Source of the DNA: Betaproteobacteria bacterium
Lineage (GTDB): Bacteria; Pseudomonadota; Gammaproteobacteria; Burkholderiales; Rhodocyclaceae
Length of the DNA: 64,000 bases
Direction of reading: 5' to 3'
NCBI GenBank assembly: GCA_016703785.1
Contig: JADJBM010000015.1
Location: 59,207-123,206 of the forward strand
Shown here: positions 6,739-16,218 of the stretch, one piece after another
How positions within the stretch are numbered: position 1 is the stretch's first letter
How the letters are laid out: each line of letters begins with the position of its first letter
The notes under the pieces: generated by a model
The model's database searches: none
Told to the model about the DNA's origin: nothing
Seen by the model: the letters and a program-made list of their open reading frames with translations, nothing else
Made by a program: the position numbers and the translations under genes

Positions 6739-9162
6739 ATGTCACAGATCCAACCCCTCGACGCGCAACTGCTGCTGCGCCGTTGCGACCCTGCACTGCT
6801 GGACTTCGAGACGACTGACGAACTGAGCGATTCGGCCGATATCGTCGGCCAGTCGCGCGCACTCGATGCCGTCAGCTTCGGCATCGACATCAAGCAGCCG
6901 GGCTTCAACCTCTTCGTGCTCGGCGAACCCGGCAGCGGCCGCCATGCTGCGGTGCGGCGCCTGCTCGAGGAGAAAGCGGCCGGCGAGCCGGCGCCGAGCG
7001 ACTGGTGCTATGTCAACAACTTCTCCAATACGAACAAGCCGCGACTGCTGTGCGTGCCGTCCGGCCGCGGCGGGCAGCTCAAGCGCGACATGCAGCAGTT
7101 CGTCGCCGAGTTGTCGAAGGCCATCAGCGCCGCCTTCGAAAGCGAGGAATACCGCGTCCGCATCGAGTCCATCCAGGAAGAGTTCAAGGAACGCGAGGAG
7201 GGCGCGCTGCGCGCGCTGGGGCAGGCATCGGGCGAGCAGGGCATCGCCCTGCTGCGCACGCCGCACGGATTCGTCTTCGCCCCCGTCAAGGGCGAGGAAA
7301 CGCTGGGCCCGGAGGAGTTCGAGAAGCTGCCCGACGAGGAAAAGGCCCGCATCGGCAAGCTGATCGAGGAGTACGGCGAGCGCCTGCACAAGCTGATGCA
7401 CCAGTTCCCGCAGTGGCGGCGCGAGATGCAGGTCCGCGTCAAGGAGGCCAGCCGCGACACGATGAGCCTGGCCGTCGGCCACCTCATCGAGGAACTGAAG
7501 GAGCGCTACACCGACCTTCTGAATGTCCTGAGTTTCCTCGACGAGGCGATGCGCGACGTCATCGAGAGCAGCGAGGAACTGCGGGAGCAGCCCAAGACCG
7601 ACGGCGACATGAGCGGCGTCATCGTCAGCGGCAGCATTTCACTGGCCCGTTATCAGGTGAACCTCCTGGTCGACAACGGCACGGCCAGGGCGGCGCCGGT
7701 GGTGTTCGAGGACAACCCGATCTATCCGAACCTGGTGGGCCGCGTGGACAGCATTGCGCACATGGGCACGCTGATGACGGACTTCACCATGATCAAGCCG
7801 GGCGCGCTGCAGCGGGCCAACGGCGGCTACCTCGTGCTCGACGCGGCCAAGGTGCTGGCCCAGCCCTATGCGTGGGAAGGGCTCAAGCGGGCGCTGCGCT
7901 CGGCCCAGCTGCGCATCGAGTCGCTCGGCCAGGTCTTCGGCTTTGCCAGCACGCTGCCGCTTGAGCCGGAGGCCATGCCGCTCAACGTCAAGGTGGTGCT
8001 GGTGGGCGAGCGGATCCTCTATTACCTGCTCAAGGAATACGACCCGGAGTTCGACGAGCTGTTCAAGGTAGGCGCCGATTTCGAAAGCGACGTCGCGCGC
8101 AACGAGTCGAACACGCGCAGCTATGGCCGCTTCCTCGGCATGCTGGCGCGCCACTACGGCCTGCGCCCCTTCGATCGCCATGCGGTGGCGCGCATGATCG
8201 AGCACAGTGCGCGGCTGGCCGGCGATTCGGAAAAACTTTCCGCCAGCACACGCCGCCTGTCCGACCTGATGCAGGAGGCCAACCATCACGCCGGCAAGGC
8301 CGGGCGGACGCTGGTCATGCGCGAGGATGTGGAGGCCGCGCTGGCGGCGCAGCGGCACCGTGCCGGCCGCCTCAGCGAATCCCTGCAGGAGCAGATCCTG
8401 CGCGACAACCTGCTGATCTCCGTCGCCGGCGGCCAGGTCGGCCAGGTGAACGGACTCGCCGTGATCGACCTGGGCGACTTCATGTTCGCCCATCCGGTGC
8501 GCATCACCGCCACGGCGCGCATCGGCGAGGGCGACGTCATCGACATCGAGCGCGAATCCGAGCTGGGCGGGGCGATCCACTCGAAGGGGGTGATGATCCT
8601 CACGGCTTTTCTCGCCTCGCGCTATGCGCGCAGCCTGCCGCTCTCGCTCACGGCCAGCCTGGTGTTCGAGCAGTCGTACGGCCCGGTGGAGGGCGACAGT
8701 GCCTCGCTGGCGGAGCTCTGTGCGCTGCTCTCGGCGCTGTCTTCCGTGCCGATCAGGCAGTCGCTGGCCATCACCGGATCGGTGAACCAGTACGGTCGCG
8801 TGCAGCCCATCGGCGGCGTCAACGAGAAGATCGAGGGTTTCTTCGACATCTGCCGCGCGCGCGGCCTCGATGGCGAGCAGGGCGTCGTCATTCCGCAGTC
8901 CAACGTCAAGCATCTGATGCTGCGCGAGGACGTCGTGGCCGCCTGCACCGAGGGCAAGTTCCGGGTATTCGCCGTCGAGGATGCGGACCAGGCCATCGCG
9001 CTGCTGACCGGCGTGCCGGCCGGCGAGCCGGACGCGCAGGGTCTCGTGCCGGAGGGGTCGATCAACTATCTCGTCGCGACGCAGCTGGCGGATCTGTCCG
9101 CCCTGCGCCAGACCTATGCCGCGGCCGCAAGGAAGGGCGGCAGCAAAAAGGGCAGGGAATAG
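6739..9162 (+). CDS. LonB-type ATP-dependent serine protease (AAA_32 + Lon protease domain; YcbZ/LonH-like)
   Basis: 807 residues. The N-terminal segment IVGQSRALDAVSFGIDIKQPGFNLFVLGEPGSGRH at about 35-75 carries a P-loop-like GEPGSGRH in which the usual Lys-Thr/Ser is Arg-His. A charged helical insert follows (about 110-260). A second ATPase-like region has GGYLVLDAAKVL (Walker B-like) near 355, and the Lon proteolytic domain occupies about 560-770. The catalytic dyad is visible: Ser in VEGDSASLAEL and Lys in GVNEKIEGF. This architecture is that of YcbZ/LonB-like proteases, not the classic Lon with its own N-terminal LAN domain. It probably degrades damaged or regulatory proteins in the cytosol. 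The SD is weak. It stands alone behind its own promoter. Confidence 0.88.
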   Translation: MSQIQPLDAQLLLRRCDPALLDFETTDELSDSADIVGQSRALDAVSFGIDIKQPGFNLFVLGEPGSGRHAAVRRLLEEKAAGEPAPSDWCYVNNFSNTNKPRLLCVPSGRGGQLKRDMQQFVAELSKAISAAFESEEYRVRIESIQEEFKEREEGALRALGQASGEQGIALLRTPHGFVFAPVKGEETLGPEEFEKLPDEEKARIGKLIEEYGERLHKLMHQFPQWRREMQVRVKEASRDTMSLAVGHLIEELKERYTDLLNVLSFLDEAMRDVIESSEELREQPKTDGDMSGVIVSGSISLARYQVNLLVDNGTARAAPVVFEDNPIYPNLVGRVDSIAHMGTLMTDFTMIKPGALQRANGGYLVLDAAKVLAQPYAWEGLKRALRSAQLRIESLGQVFGFASTLPLEPEAMPLNVKVVLVGERILYYLLKEYDPEFDELFKVGADFESDVARNESNTRSYGRFLGMLARHYGLRPFDRHAVARMIEHSARLAGDSEKLSASTRRLSDLMQEANHHAGKAGRTLVMREDVEAALAAQRHRAGRLSESLQEQILRDNLLISVAGGQVGQVNGLAVIDLGDFMFAHPVRITATARIGEGDVIDIERESELGGAIHSKGVMILTAFLASRYARSLPLSLTASLVFEQSYGPVEGDSASLAELCALLSALSSVPIRQSLAITGSVNQYGRVQPIGGVNEKIEGFFDICRARGLDGEQGVVIPQSNVKHLMLREDVVAACTEGKFRVFAVEDADQAIALLTGVPAGEPDAQGLVPEGSINYLVATQLADLSALRQTYAAAARKGGSKKGRE

Positions 9163-9249
9163 CGCGCCGGCAAGCTGATGCGGCTCAAGGCCGCGTTGCC
9201 GGAAGCTGTCCTACCATTGTTTAAACATTACTCACAGCCAGGTATCGCC

Positions 9250-9615
9250 ATGCAAAGACCCATTCAAATCACCTTCAAGGACATTCCCCATTCCGATGCG
9301 GTTGAAACGCATATTCGCGAGAAGGCCGCCAAGCTGGAAACCTTCTACCCGAACATCATCGGCTGCCATGTCACCGTGGAGCTGCCGCACAAGCATCACC
9401 ACCAGGGCAAGCAGCACAACGTGCGCATCGACATCAAGGTGCCGGGCAGCGAGATCGTGGTGAACCGGGACAAGCACGAGGACATCTACGTCGCCCTGCG
9501 CGACGCCTTCGACGCCGCCAAGCGACAGGTGGAGGAGTACGGCCGCAAGCAGCGCGGCGACGAAGCATCACGAGAAAAGCCTGCGACCGGCGGGCGGGAG
9601 CCGACCGAGGACTAG
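9250..9615 (+). CDS. hpf: HPF/RaiA family ribosome hibernation factor
   Basis: 121 residues from ATG 9250 (MQRPIQITFKDIPHSDAVETHI). An upstream in-frame ATG at 9178 lies in unconserved sequence. The fold pattern is beta-alpha-beta-beta-beta-alpha: IQITFKDI, then helix VETHIREKAAKLETFYPNI, strands CHVTVELPHKH and HNVRIDIKVPGSEIVVNRD, and helix HEDIYVALRDAFDAAKRQVEEYG. The family binds the 30S subunit at the tRNA/mRNA channel and silences ribosomes in stasis. The extra His-rich turn (HKHHHQGKQH) and polar C-tail are typical of proteobacterial HPF/YfiA-like members. Its TAG stop overlaps the convergent ABC transporter stop. Confidence 0.85.
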   Translation: MQRPIQITFKDIPHSDAVETHIREKAAKLETFYPNIIGCHVTVELPHKHHHQGKQHNVRIDIKVPGSEIVVNRDKHEDIYVALRDAFDAAKRQVEEYGRKQRGDEASREKPATGGREPTED

Positions 9616-11412
9616 TTGCTACTCAGCGGTGCATGGAATTGGAGTGCGGCGAGATTGGCATATATCCCGCCCTGGGCGATCAGCGAGGCGTGCGTGCCCG
9701 TCTCCACGATGCGGCCCTCGTCCATGACGACGATGCGGTCCGCGCGTTGCACCGTCGCCAGGCGGTGGGCGATGATGAGCGTGGTGCGGCCGACCATGGC
9801 CGCTTCCAGCGCGCCCTGCACCAGACGCTCGGACTCCGCATCGAGCGCGCTGGTCGCTTCATCCAGCAGCAGCGGCGGGTTCTTCAGCATGGCGCGGGCG
9901 ATCGCGATGCGCTGGCGCTGTCCGCCCGACAGGCGCACGCCGCGCTCTCCCAGGAACGATCGATAGCCATCCGGCAGTTTCTCGATGAATTCGTGGGCCG
10001 CGGCCATCCTGGCGGCGGCGACGACTTCGCCGTCGGTGGCATCGGCGCAGCCATAGCGTATGTTCTCCATCGCGTCGGCGGAGAAGATCACGGTGTCCTG
10101 CGGCACAACGCCGATGGCGCCGCGCAGGACGTGCAGGTCGAGCCGGCGGATGTCGACGCCGTCGAAGGTGATGGAGCCCTGCTGGGGATCGTAGAAGCGC
10201 AGCAGCAGCTGGAACAGCGTCGTCTTGCCGGCGCCGGAGGGGCCGACCACGGCGACCGTTTCGCCGGGTGCGATGGCCAGGGACAGATGCGAGAGGGAGG
10301 CTGTCTGCGGCCGCGACGGGTAATGGAAGATGACCTCCTGCAGCGCCAGTGCGGCGCCGCTGACGGTGCGCGGCGGCAACGGCAGCGGATGGGCCGGCGA
10401 CTGGATCGGCGAGCGCACCGACATGAGCTCCAGCAGGCGCTCGGTGGCGCCCGCCGCGCGCTGCGCTTCGCCCAGCACCTCGGCCAGTGCGCCGACCGCT
10501 CCTGCGACGATGGCGGCGTAAAGGATGAACTGTCCCAGTTCGCCGCCGGTCATGGTGCCCTGGATCACCGCGTGGGCGCCCAGCCAGAGCACGAAGACGA
10601 TGGCGCCGAACACCAGCAGGATGGCAATCACGGTCAGCAGCGAACGCGCGCGGATGCGCCGCATCGCCGTCCTGAAGGCGTTCTCGACCGAGGCGTTGAA
10701 GCGGCCGGCTTCCGCCGCTTCATGGGTGAAGGCCTGGACGGTCGGCATGGCATTGAGGATTTCCCCGGCCATGGCCGACGCGTCGGCAATGCGGTCCTGC
10801 GAGTCGCGCGAGAGCTTGCACGCGGCGGCCGAAGAGGACGATCGGCAGCACCACCGCGGCCAGCAAGACGACGATGATCGACGTCAGCCTGGCGCTGGTT
10901 GCGAACAGCATCGCCAGCCCGCCGGCGAAGAGCAGGATGTTGCGCAGTGCCATCGAAATGCTGGTGCCGACCACGGCCTGGATCAGCGTCGTGTCGGCGG
11001 TCAGTCGCGACAGTACCTCGCCGCTGCGGGTGGTTTCGAAGAACTGCGGGCTTTGCGTGACGACATGACGGTACACGGCGCTGCGAATGTCGGCGGTGAC
11101 CCGCTCGCCGAGCCACGAGACCGTGGAGAACCGCGCCGCGGTGGACACGGCCAGGACGCAGGCCACGCCGAACAGCGCGAGGAAGGTCAGGTCGACATTG
11201 CGGATGCTTTCCGAGCCGCTGGCGCTGAAGCCCAGGTCGATCATCTGCCTGAAGGCGTACGGTATCGCCAGCATGGCGCCGGCGGCGACCAGCAGCGCGA
11301 CGCCGGCGACGGCGAACTCGCTTGTACGGCGCCGAGGAAGGGAAGCAGGCCCTTTAGGGTTGCCAGGCTGCTCTTTTGCGGGTTTGCGGGTGAGATTGGC
11401 TGCGTCGGTCAT
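9612..11412 (-). CDS. MsbA/LmrA-type ABC exporter (fused TMD-NBD), frameshifted as given
   Basis: The gene runs from ATG 11412 (MTDAANLTRKPAKEQ) to 9612, about 600 residues when joined. The N-terminal part (six-helix exporter domain, e.g. VAGVALLVAAGAMLAIPYA and ILLFAGGLAMLFATS) leaves frame near 10820, where FGRRV should continue as RKLSRDSQDRIADAS. Two bases seem to be missing between GTGC and AAGCTC. The downstream frame continues with AMAGEILNAMPTVQAFTHE. The NBD has Walker A GPSGAGKTT, Q-loop GVVPQDTVIF, signature LSGGQRQRIAIA, Walker B LLLDEATSALD and the H-loop IIAHRLATV. It probably exports a lipid or hydrophobic compound. Whether the shift is real or a sequencing error cannot be decided here. 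Confidence 0.82.
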
Positions 11413-11436
11413 GGAACCGTTCGACTCCGGTGCCCT

Positions 11437-12716
11437 CTATGTCGCGGAAATGGCCATGCTACTCCCCTGCCCCGGCGGGAGAGGGGCAGGGGAGGGGGAA
11501 ATCCAGGCGTTGCTGCGGATGAATTCGCGCACGCGGGGACAGATCGTTTCGCGCCAGCGCCGCCCGCTGAAAAATGCCGTAGTGGCCGACGCCCGGCACG
11601 AGGTAGTGCTCCTTCTTCTCCGCCGGGATGTTGCGGCACAGTCCGTGCGCCGCCTCGGTCTGGCCGGGGCCCGAGATGTCGTCGAGTTCGCCCTCGACGG
11701 TGAGCAGCGCCGTGTTGCGGATGGCCCAGGGCTTCACGCGCTTGCCGAAGACGGTCATCTCGCCCTGCGGCAGCTGGTGCTTCATGAACACCATGTCGAG
11801 GGTTTCCAGGTAGTACTCGGCCGGCAGGTCCATCACCGCGTTGTATTCGTCGTAGAACTTGCGGTGCGCCTCGGCCGAATCGCCGTCGCCTTCCACCAGG
11901 TGGTTGTAGAAGTCGATGTGCGCCTGCATGTGGCGATCCGAGTTCATGGCGACGAAGCCGGCGTGCTGCAGGAAGCCCGGATAGACGCGGCGCATGTAGC
12001 CGGGGTACTTGAGCGGCACGCGCGTGACGACGTGGGTGTCGAACCAGCGCAGGCTGCGCGTCTTGGCGTAGCGGTTGACCTCGGTCGGCGCGCGGCGCGT
12101 GTCGATCGGGCCACCCATCAGGGTCATGCTGCGCGGCTGGGCCGGATCGCCCTCGTCGGCCATCAGGGAAATGGCGGCCAGCACCGGGACGGTCGGCTGG
12201 CAGACCGAAATGACATGAACGTCGGGCCCGAGCTTGCGGATGAAGTCCTGCATGTAGGCGACGTAATCGGCGAAATGGAAATAACCCTCGGCCAGCGGCA
12301 CCAGGCGGGCATCGAGCCAGTCGGTGATATAAACGTCGTGGTCCGGCAGCAGTGCGCGCACGGTGTCGCAGCAGCGTCGCATAGTGGCCGGACAGCGGCG
12401 CCACCAGCAACACCTTCGGATGATTCCAGGTCGTCGCGCGCCCGAAAGCGGAGCCGGCAGAAGGGTTTTTCGGAGACGATTTCCTCGCTGACCGCAACGG
12501 CCTCGCCGTCGATCACCGTATGGCCCAGACCGAATTGGTTTTCATAGCGCCGGGCGACGCGGGCCAGCAATTCGGAGCCTGCGGCGACGCGGCTGCTGTG
12601 GGGCAGGTAGGCGAGGGGGCTGAAAGGATTGGTGAAGAGTTGCTGACTGGTCTTCCGCCCAGTAGGCGCAAGGGTGCGGAGGCGGCGTGCTGCAGTTCGT
12701 GAAGCCTGTAGATCAT
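11437..12716 (-). pseudogene. phaZ: Intracellular polyhydroxyalkanoate depolymerase (PhaZ), several frameshifts
   Basis: Reassembled from four to five frames. MIYRLHELQHAASAPLRLL starts at 12716. Then come ARRYENQFGLGHTVIDGEAVAVSEEIVSEKPFCRLRF, KVLLVAPLSGHYATLLR, and the long segment DTVRALLPDHDVYITDW to VPGVGHYGIF (12382-11570). In a last frame it continues as SGRRWRETICPRVREFIRSNAW, the conserved PhaZ C-terminus. The family is a PHB depolymerase of the alpha/beta-hydrolase type, with its nucleophile in SVCQPTVPVLAA (a Cys instead of a Ser, usual for this class). The last shift sits in a T-run (CATTTTTC), which suggests base-calling error. The C-terminus runs into a CCCTCTCCC repeat. It lies downstream of, and probably co-transcribed with, the acyl-CoA synthetase. 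Confidence 0.8.
11458..11502. repeat. GC-rich palindromic repeat overlapping the phaZ 3' end
   Basis: CTCCCCTGCCCCGGCGGGAGAGGGGCAGGGGAGGGGG: one unit of the CCCTCTCCC family. It encodes the last residues of PhaZ in the conserved frame, before a stop near 11437. Confidence 0.6.
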
Positions 12717-12813
12717 CAAGTGCACGACCTGTGCGGTAAAGAGGATTCTGGCCTGCACTTTACCCGAAAGTGCTCGATTGTCCAGCTTACGGCGGCACGT
12801 TCCGCAGAGCGGA

Positions 12814-14493
12814 TCATGCCGCGCCATTCGGGGCCAGCAATTGCGGTCGATTCGCCCTGGCGGGATCAAGCCGCTTGCAGCGAGTAGTCGCGCCGAACTC
12901 CTCGCGCAGCCTGGTCTTCAGCAGCTTGCCGGTTGCGGTGTGGGGGAGGCTGTCGACGAAGACGACGTCGTCGGGCAGCCACCACTTGGCGATCTTGTCG
13001 CGCATGAAGTCGAGCAACTGCTCGCGCGTGACCTCCTGGCCGTCCTTCCTGACCACGATCAGCAGCGGCCGTTCGTCCCACTTCGGGTGCGCCACGCCGA
13101 TCACCGCCGCCTCGGCGATGGCGGGATGGGCGACGGCGGTGTTCTCCAGGTCGATCGAACTGATCCATTCGCCGCCCGACTTGATGACGTCCTTGGAGCG
13201 GTCGGTGATCTGCATGTAGCCGTCGGGGTCCAGCGTGGCGACGTCGCCGGTGGGGAACCAGCCGCCCTCGCGCAGGACGTTGCCGCCCTCGCCCTTGAAG
13301 TAGCCGGAGACGATCCACGGCCCGCGCACCAGCAGGTCGCCGAAGGCCTTGCCGTCGCGCGGCAGTTCCTTGCCTTCGTCGTCGACGATCTTCATGTCCA
13401 CGCCGAAGATGGGGCGGCCCTGGTTCAGGCGCAGCTTGTCGCGCTCGGCGGCCGACAGATCGAGGTGCTTGCCCTTCGGCGTGTTGACCGTGCCGAGCGG
13501 ACTCATCTCCGTCATGCCCCAGGCGTGCAGCACGGTGATGCCGTACTGCTCGTCGAAGGCGCGGATCATGGCCGGCGGCGCCGCCGAGCCGCCGATGACG
13601 AGGCGCTTGACGGTGGAGAGCTTCAGGCCCTGGCCCTGCAAGTGCTGCAGCAGGCCGAGCCAGATCGTCGGCACGCCGGCGCTGACGGTCACCTTCTCGG
13701 CCTCGAACAGCTCATGCAGGCTGGGGCCGTCGAGTTGCGGCCCCGGCATCACCAGCTTGGCGCCGGCGAGAGCGCAGGCGTAGGGCAGACCCCAGGCGTT
13801 GACGTGGAAGAGCGGTACCACCGGCAGCACGGTGTCGCGCGCCGACAGGTTGAGCGCATCCGGCAGCGCCGAGCCGTAGGCATGCAGCACCGTCGAGCGG
13901 TGCGAGTAGAGCGCGCCCTTGGGGTTGCCCGTGGTGCCCGAGGTGTAGCACAGCGAGGAGGCGGTGTTCTCGTCGAACTCCGGCCATTCGTAGTCATCGG
14001 AATGGGCGTTGACCAGTTCCTCGTAGCAGAGCAGGTCGAGCGGCGATTCCGGCATGTGGGCGCGGTCGCTCAATGCCACCCAGGCCTTGACCCCCTTGCA
14101 ATGCGGCGCGACGCCCTCGACCAGCTTGAGGAAGGTCAGGTCGAAGAAGACGAAACCGTCGTCGGCATGGTTGAGGATGTAGGCGATCTGCTCCGGGAAG
14201 AGGCGCGGATTGACCGTATTGAGGATGGCGCCCATGCCGGAGACGCCGTAGTACAGCTCGAAGTGCCGGTAGTTGTTCCAGGCCAGGGTCGCCACGCGGT
14301 CGGCCGGTTTGATGCCGAGGGAGATCAGCGCACGCGCAAGCTGGCGCGAACGGCGGTGCGCGTCGCGGTAGGTGTAGCGGTGGATGCCGCCGGTGGTTTC
14401 GCGCGAGACGATCTCGGTGTCGGCATGGTTGCGGTCGGCGTGACGGATCAGCGACGAGATCAACAGCGGCAGGTTCTGCATCTGGCCATGCAT
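12814..14493 (-). CDS. Long/medium-chain acyl-CoA synthetase (AlkK/FadD3-like)
   Basis: 559 residues, start MHGQMQNLPLLISSLIRHA. ANL superfamily adenylating enzyme that turns a fatty acid, ATP and CoA into acyl-CoA. Motifs are the P-loop LCYTSGTTGNPKGALYSHRS at about 180-200, the aromatic motif HAWGMTEMSPLG near 335, the A8 region WFPTGDVATLDPDGYMQITDRSKDVIKSGGEWIS and the catalytic lysine in TATGKLLKT near the C-terminus. The long linker and sequence pattern fit medium- to long-chain fatty acid ligases. It lies upstream of phaZ on the same strand with about 100 bases between. A link between fatty acid activation and PHA turnover is plausible but inferred. Confidence 0.88.
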   Translation of the reverse strand: MHGQMQNLPLLISSLIRHADRNHADTEIVSRETTGGIHRYTYRDAHRRSRQLARALISLGIKPADRVATLAWNNYRHFELYYGVSGMGAILNTVNPRLFPEQIAYILNHADDGFVFFDLTFLKLVEGVAPHCKGVKAWVALSDRAHMPESPLDLLCYEELVNAHSDDYEWPEFDENTASSLCYTSGTTGNPKGALYSHRSTVLHAYGSALPDALNLSARDTVLPVVPLFHVNAWGLPYACALAGAKLVMPGPQLDGPSLHELFEAEKVTVSAGVPTIWLGLLQHLQGQGLKLSTVKRLVIGGSAAPPAMIRAFDEQYGITVLHAWGMTEMSPLGTVNTPKGKHLDLSAAERDKLRLNQGRPIFGVDMKIVDDEGKELPRDGKAFGDLLVRGPWIVSGYFKGEGGNVLREGGWFPTGDVATLDPDGYMQITDRSKDVIKSGGEWISSIDLENTAVAHPAIAEAAVIGVAHPKWDERPLLIVVRKDGQEVTREQLLDFMRDKIAKWWLPDDVVFVDSLPHTATGKLLKTRLREEFGATTRCKRLDPARANRPQLLAPNGAA

Positions 14494-14575
14494 GGGACTC
14501 TCCCTTTTGCTACAGGCTTAAAGTTTCAAGATAACATGCCCCTATCCGGAAAAACAATTGCTTCAGCCAGCTGCC

Positions 14576-15164
14576 ATGGAAAAACCCAACGCCCCTTCCG
14601 CGAGCGCAACCGCGAACCGATCCTGGCCGTGCTGCGCGATCATTTGCCGACCGCCGTGCCGTGCTGGAAATCGGCAGCGGCACCGGACAGCATGCGGTCT
14701 TCTTCGCCGCCGCGCTGCCCCACCTGACCTGGCAGGCATCGGACCGCGGCGAGAACCTGGCCGGCATCCGGGCCTGGCTCGACGAGGCGGCCCTGCCCAA
14801 CACGCCCGCGCCGATCGCGTTCGATGTGAATCAGTCTTGGCCGACGCAGCGCTACGACGCGATCTTCGGCGCCAATATCCTGCACATCATGAGCTGGGCC
14901 GAGGACGAACGCTTCTTTGCCGGCTTGCCGGGGAGCCTGGGCGACGATGCGCGGTTCGTCGTTCACGGCCCCTTCAACTACGGCAGTCGAATTCCCAGGG
15001 AGAGCAATGCCGTCTTCGGGATGCCCGGCCAGTCGCAGGTCGCGCATCAGGGCATCCGCGATGTCGAGGCGGTGGATGCGCTGGCCAAGCAGGCCGGGCT
15101 GAGGCTGATCGAGGACCGCGCCATGCCTTCGAACAACCGCTGCCTGGTCTGGCAGCGCACATGA
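14576..15164 (+). CDS. DUF938 SAM-dependent methyltransferase-like protein, frameshifted as given
   Basis: Start ATG 14576 (MEKPNAP). The frame then has to shift near 14597 to give FRERNREPILAVLRDHLP, and again near 14660 to give VLEIGSGTGQHAVFFAAALPHL, after which it is intact to 15164. About 195 residues when repaired, normal for DUF938. The SAM-binding motif I is LEIGSGTGQHA; further landmarks are WQASDRGENLAGIRAW and GPFNYGSRIPRESNAVF. The substrate is unknown. The first shift is the loss of one base near CCTTCC. The gene is divergent from the acyl-CoA synthetase. Confidence 0.75.
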
Positions 15165-15165
15165 T

Positions 15166-15209
15166 TCCTCCCCTCTCCCGCCTGCGGGAGAGGGGCCGGG
15201 GGAGAGGGA
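15166..15209. repeat. GC-rich palindromic repeat (CCCTCTCCC family)
   Basis: CCCCTCTCCCGCCTGCGGGAGAGGGGCCGGGGGAGAGGG. It fills the space between the DUF938 gene and the shortened DUF482 gene and ends directly at the ATG at 15210. Confidence 0.8.
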
Positions 15210-16167
15210 ATGCAGCCGATCATCCTGCACAGCGCCTGCCTGGCCGGGCTGCTGCCCTCGGCTTTGCGCGAGCATTCCTTCTGGCGATTCTCGCGCGACT
15301 GGACTGGGCGCCGGCCTGGCAACAGGCCGGACGCGACTATTACCTGAAGCTCGTCACCGGCGTGCCGTATACGCCTTCGCCGGCCTGCGCTTACTGGCGC
15401 GAAGGCGCGGATGCGGCCATCGCCGCCGGCCTGATCGACGCCGCGCTCGGCCTGACCGCCGAACTGCGCGCTTCGTCAGGCAGTGCCTTTTTCGTGCGGG
15501 ATGCCGACCGGCAGTTCCTGGAAGCCGCCGGACTGCTGATGCGGCGCGGCGTGCAGTTCCATTGGCTCAACCGCGGTTACCGCGACTTCGCAGACTTCCG
15601 CAGGGTTCAACTCGGAAAGCGCAAGAACCGGCGGGAACGGCGCGCGTCGTCAAGCTCGGCTGCATCGAAGTCCGCCACGGCGATGAAATCGATGCATCCT
15701 TGTGGCGCGACCTCTACCGCCATTATCGCGACACCTTCCTGCGCTACGGCAACCACCCCGCCTCTGCTTGAGTTCTTTCAGCGCGTCGGCGCCGAACTGG
15801 GGCGCCGCATGGTGGTGTTCATCGCGGCGGATTCGCAGCCGGTTGCCTCGGCGATCTGCCATCGCGATGACAGCGCTGCATGGCCGCCACTGGGGCGCCG
15901 ACATCACTGCCCGGGCCGCACTTCGAACTCCTACCACCGGCATCGAGTACGCCATCCGCCACGGCCTGCAGCGCTTCGAACCGGGCGCGCAGGGCGAGCA
16001 CAAGCTGGCGCGCGGCTTCGAGCCGGTGCCAACCTGGTCGGCCTTCTGGATTGCCGATCCGCGCATGCGCGAGATCGTGGCGAACTACCTGAGGCGCGAG
16101 GACGACGCGATGCTCGATTACCAGGCGGAAATGGCGCAGCACCTGGCTTTCAAGGCGGCCGCAGTAA
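15210..16167 (+). pseudogene. DUF482/COG3146 GNAT-like (peptidoglycan biosynthesis/recognition) protein, truncated and frameshifted
   Basis: The family pattern is recognisable but spread over three frames. It includes ALREHSFWRFSRDWDWAPAWQQAGRDYYLKLVTGVPYTPS, then QFHWLNRGYRDFADF and KRKNRRERR, then DEIDASLWRDLYRHYRDTFLRYGNHP, PLLEFFQRVGAELGRRMVVF, GRHWGAD, and GIEYAIRHGLQRFEPGAQGEHKLARGFEPVPTWSAFWIADP. Roughly the first 80-100 residues expected for the family are missing: the gene begins right at the edge of a palindromic repeat. At least four frame changes follow. The stop is taken as the TAA at 16165, by family length. FemAB/GNAT-like function is inferred from the family. It is either decayed or badly affected by indel errors. 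Confidence 0.65.
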
Positions 16168-16172
16168 TCGGT

Positions 16173-16200
16173 CTGAAAGTCAGCCGCTGCAGGACGGCGA
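16173..16200 (-). repeat. Dispersed motif copy 2 (CGCCGT-N8-GGCTGACTTT)
   Basis: On the minus strand it reads TCGCCGT-CCTGCAGC-GGCTGACTTTCAG. It starts 6 bases after the probable DUF482 stop, between convergent genes. Confidence 0.85.
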
Positions 16201-16218
16201 AGCCTCTTCAGGTCAGGG

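Noticed and set aside
7639..8913. Long minus-strand ORF opposite the Lon-like gene
   Set aside because: Composition typical of a high-GC shadow frame, no SD or family motif; the + strand gene has clear catalytic motifs.
12778..14727. Long + strand ORF opposite the acyl-CoA synthetase
   Set aside because: Low-complexity His/Gln/Arg-rich translation, antisense to a well-supported gene. Only its last part coincides with the frameshifted DUF938 gene.
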